Of a DNA stretch of 10,148 bases, positions 7,108 to 10,148 are shown piece by piece. Position 1 is the first letter of the stretch. Every line of letters begins with the position of its first letter. Source of the DNA: Cyclostephanos tholiformis (Eukaryota > Bacillariophyta > Thalassiosirophyceae > Thalassiosirales > Thalassiosiraceae); assembly GCA_036939975.1 (NCBI GenBank), contig JALLPB010001364.1, positions 1 through 10,148 on the forward strand, read 5' to 3'. Below the pieces are notes generated by a model. That model ran no database searches. It saw only the letters and a list, made by a program, of their open reading frames with translations, and was not told the DNA's origin. Both the position numbers and the translations under genes were made by a program.

Positions 7108-9946
7108 TTTTTAGTATTGCAACATTGTATATCATTTCGATTGCAGTAACAAATTTTGGGGGGGCACCATATCGCTCAAGAATGCGCAGCAGCAATGTGT
7201 GATTCGCTGTGTCATATGCTTTGACGAGGTCAATGAATCCTACATACGATGGGAGGTCATGGTTTCGACGTGTATTGATGAGCGTTTTCAGAGTGAATAG
7301 TCCATCTCTGCATCCTACTTCGGGTGTTCCGCCAAATTGGAACTTGGTGCCATGTTTTTCAAGGAGGAGGAAAGCACGAGTGTTTAGAACTGAGCTGAAC
7401 ACTTTACTGCATATGTCCATCAGTATGATTCCTCGCCACTTGTTTGGGTCACTCAGGTCTCCCTTTTTTGGTACTGGAATGCATTGGCTCCTGTGCCATC
7501 CCGCGTGGTCAGTTTTCCCTTCAAAGAAATCCGAGACGTGTTTGTGTACTATTCGTCGTGGTGTGTCATTCATCGCTTTTAGTGCTTCTGGGGGTATGCC
7601 ATTGAGTCCCGGGCTTTTTCCTTTCTTCAGTTTGTTGATGGCTGTTTTGACTTCTCTGAATGTGATTGGCGCATCGATAGTACCAAGGCGAGGCTTTTGC
7701 TGAATGAGTTCAAGGACTGTCGTGTCAATTGGTCTGTGATTGTTGAGCACGTTGTGAAAATGCATTCCGAATACAGATATATTTTCTTTGGCATTACTTG
7801 CAAGAGTACCATTTTCCATCTTCATTGCCATGTTGATGGTCGTCTTGTGATGGGCTGTTTCGCCGCCGGTAAGAGTGCGAATGTTTTCCCATGCGAGTCG
7901 CGGATTCATTCGCATGTCATGTATTTTCCCACATATCCCAATGTACCAGCGGGCCTTGGCCAGCTCTACAAGGTCTCTGTTACGTTTGTTGATCTCTTTG
8001 AGCTTCATTTTTATTATCTCAGTCTCCTCGGGTGTAATGAGGTGCTTGTCATGCAGTTTATGTAAAAGTATGTTTTTTTCTTCGATGGCGGGCGTGAGTA
8101 TAGCTTCGCTTGCTGTGTACCAGCCGTCACATTTGTTTTCAATACTCATCGCAGTTTCCCTTCCGGCTCGTACTACTGCCGCACAGAAATTGTCGTACGT
8201 CATATCTTTGCTCGTGAGTTCGAGGAGATATTTGTTGTATAGTTTCCTTTGCTCATCTTTTTCGGCAATTGCACGCCAATCGATTTCTCCACTATGCAAT
8301 GACGTTTTGGGTTTGTATTTAATTGAGGTGAGGTTTAAGGTCATCCTTACTGCACGGTGATCACTTTCTAGTCCATCTGGCGCAACAAAGCAGTTTTGGA
8401 TTCGTTTATGCAACGTTGTGGAAGCTACTATGACATCGAGCATGTACGAATCAGGTTGCCCGTTTGAGGTGGGCCGGATGCCAGTCCACGTGCCATGTCC
8501 TGGTCCATTGGTTTTCCTGGGGAAAAAGGTGTTCATTACTCGGAGGCGGTGTGTGAGATACAAATTGAGAAGGCCTTCTCCTTTGGGGTTTCGTTTTGGG
8601 AGGCCATGTGGCCCAAGGGCCAGTCCAAAATCCGCCGCAGACATGCTGTCGAATCGCCCAATGTTTGCATTGATGTCCGCACCTATTATTAGTTCACTCT
8701 TTGGAAGTTTATCCAATAGGCCATCTAACGTCTCTAAGAAGCGCATGTAAACGTCGTCCGATCCCGATTTTGTGCATGGGTGGTAGATAGATACAAGAGA
8801 TAAAATTATCGACTTGGCGCCGATCTTTCGTCGTACCAGTTTTCCTCGTTTGTCGCAGCTGTCAAGTTTGATAGTGAGGCTGATATATCTGCCAGAGAAT
8901 TCCCCCGTCGCATCAGTTGTTATCGGTGGTGGTGCACCTGCAGCTTTCCATCCATCATAGTATCGCGGCGAGAGGATGATAGCAACTCCGCGGAAGGTGT
9001 GTTTGCCGAGTTCTCCATTATGTCTAAAGATATGGTAGCCGTTTATGACTTCATCAAATACGTCATCTTCGAGCCATGTCTCCTGGACAAAGTATACATC
9101 GAGGTTTTTTGTTTTCATTGACGTGATTAGATGCTCGTATCGCGTATAGTCGTGAGGGCCGTTTGCTATGATGTTGTTGTCGTTGTCGCGAGGGCGGCGG
9201 CGTAATCCATGGGCATTCTGAGTGGTAAAGCTACTAAGATCAAGGTGTCTGTTCTTAGAAGTGCACGGTGTTTTGTTGATTGTGTTGAGAGATGATATAG
9301 TATTGGGCGCAGTTAATGCTTTGTTGTCGTCGTTCGGTGTCCATTCAGTATCATATACATCATTGTATGATTCCTCGAAGTCATCATCAGTTTCATCAAG
9401 GATGGTATCTATCGATGGTATGTCAACTTTGGACGGATGAATATCATCGTCAGAAACTGCGTCAGTCGCCGTCGACGCATGAGTCGGGGACAGGAATGCC
9501 CAATCACCCAATCGTTGTAAGCGTCGTGTACGTTTGAACAGGGCTCGTGTTTGGATAACTGGTTGGGGGGTCCGGCGTCGTATGCGTTGTTGTGATCGTC
9601 GGTAGTTCGAGCCTGAACCTGCCGCATGGCGTTGTCGGCGTGCCAGCAGCACCTGTCCGCGTTCCGCCCTCGTTGGAGGAGTCGCCTTTGTTCCATATAA
9701 TGACACGGGACATGCAAGTCCAGCACCGCATGGGCTGACTGCTGGACATGCCCATGAGTGCATACCATCATCGATGGTGGTGGTCCATGTGAGGATGGCA
9801 AGAGGTGTGGGAGCATAGCTAATTCCTACGTTAACCTCATGTAAGAAACTTCCCACCACCCTTCTTTTTGGTGAAAAAAGGGAGATCGACCATGGCGAAA
9901 TCGTCGTGATATGGGGGTGCCGGTTTGAGCTTTGCGCCGACAGCAT
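7037..9946 (-). pseudogene. retrotransposon protein part 1: N-terminus, AP endonuclease, RT motifs to A
   Basis: Residues 93-145 are Arg-rich, ending near RRLQRLGDWAF, and residues 160-207 are Asp/Glu-rich. Residues ~238-540 form an exonuclease-endonuclease-phosphatase domain with N244 in TTQNAHGL, E289 in VQETW, D424 and N426 in IGADINANIG, and SDH at 528-530. This domain nicks target DNA. RT homology begins near 763 with KLKKGKSPGLNGIPPEALK, then IPVPKKGDLSDPNKWRGI, QFGGTPEVGCRDGLFTLKT, and motif A FIDLVKAYD (904-912; D906 is the catalytic aspartate). After MIYNVAILK the frame is lost: the last ~20 residues, ending in a serine run, are out of frame and stop at TGA 7037. The true frame resumes one base off near the A run at 7108-7112. 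The ATG at 9946 is the first in this frame after a TAA nine codons upstream, and the native start may lie further 5' in another frame. Confidence 0.88.
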
Positions 9947-10148
9947 CGGCTGTTCTGAGTAGGTGTTACCTTATTAAAATATGTTCGTTGTATCTGGGGA
10001 CAGTCCTGACTCTCCTGCATGGGCGGAGCGTCGCAAACCGATAGTCCCACTCTGGTACGATATAATCGGTAGTTAGCCGTTTATCGCTTTAGGATATTAT
10101 GTCCTTTTCACAATTCCGATTGAGGCTGTCAGAGCAAATGCTCACATA
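9947..10148 (-). other. sequence 5' of the retrotransposon ORF, unassigned
   Basis: On the minus strand this would be the 5' UTR or an upstream ORF of the retrotransposon, or host flank. A 74-codon frame (10050 to 9826) overlaps the start of the main frame but has no recognisable motif. A short dyad (CGATTATATCG) lies near 10059-10069. I cannot tell where the element begins. Confidence 0.35.

Larger units (their letters stand above)
4941..9946 (-). mobile_element. non-LTR (LINE-type) retrotransposon, defective copy
   Basis: Read on the minus strand, one former polyprotein holds these parts in order: a basic then acidic N-terminal region, an AP-type endonuclease, a reverse transcriptase, an insertion with IQ, Tudor-like and KOW-like parts, the rest of the RT and C-terminal LINE region, a Pro/His-rich linker and a J domain. 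No LTRs, integrase or RNase H were seen. AP endonuclease plus RT in one frame is the hallmark of LINE elements. The 3' end is not sharply defined. The last original codon is at 4967-4969, and a run of seven A on the minus strand at 4941-4947 is the only poly(A)-like candidate, so I set the end there. The 5' end lies at or beyond 9946 and may be outside the window, so a target-site duplication could not be tested. At least four frame breaks make this copy inactive. Confidence 0.85.

Noticed and set aside
7209..8750. Plus-strand frames of 110-164 codons across the endonuclease and RT
   Set aside because: They are antisense shadows of a 969-codon frame with clear endonuclease and RT motifs.

Overview
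The window looks like nuclear DNA of a eukaryotic alga, most likely a diatom or other stramenopile (moderate confidence). Grounds: a eukaryotic-type class I ribonucleotide reductase small subunit, a LINE-type retrotransposon carrying a Tudor-like domain of the PTM/DIR17 kind and a J domain, a satellite array and an inverted-repeat DNA element. There is no bacterial operon structure. All recognisable protein-coding material is on the minus strand.

Layout from left to right. (1) Positions 1-101 and about 1566-3172 belong to one tandem satellite with a unit of about 190 bp. (2) The satellite is interrupted by a 1,461-bp sequence (103-1563) bounded by 28-bp imperfect inverted repeats (22/28 matches). 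I read it as a non-autonomous DNA transposon inserted into the satellite. It contains a pyrimidine-rich repeat and 2.5 copies of a ~176-bp repeat. (3) An AT tract and about 250 bp of unassigned sequence lead to (4) a full-length ribonucleotide reductase R2 gene (4619 to 3462, minus strand). It aligns residue for residue with the mammalian enzyme but has one in-frame TGA at codon 220, where an arginine is expected. (5) A spacer of about 320 bp holds the presumed R2 promoter and 5' UTR. (6) A non-LTR retrotransposon fills about 4941-9946 and possibly more, in the same orientation. It has an AP-type endonuclease, a reverse transcriptase, and an unusual insertion (IQ motif, Tudor-like and KOW-like domains) between RT motifs D and E. 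Behind these are a C-terminal LINE region, a Pro/His-rich linker and a J domain. The copy is dead: at least four frame breaks and probably one internal deletion.

The genes do not form a pathway. R2 is a housekeeping gene or a recently broken copy of one, with mobile and satellite DNA on both sides. The most notable item is the architecture of the retrotransposon protein, which joins an integration engine to a putative chromatin reader and a chaperone-recruiting J domain.
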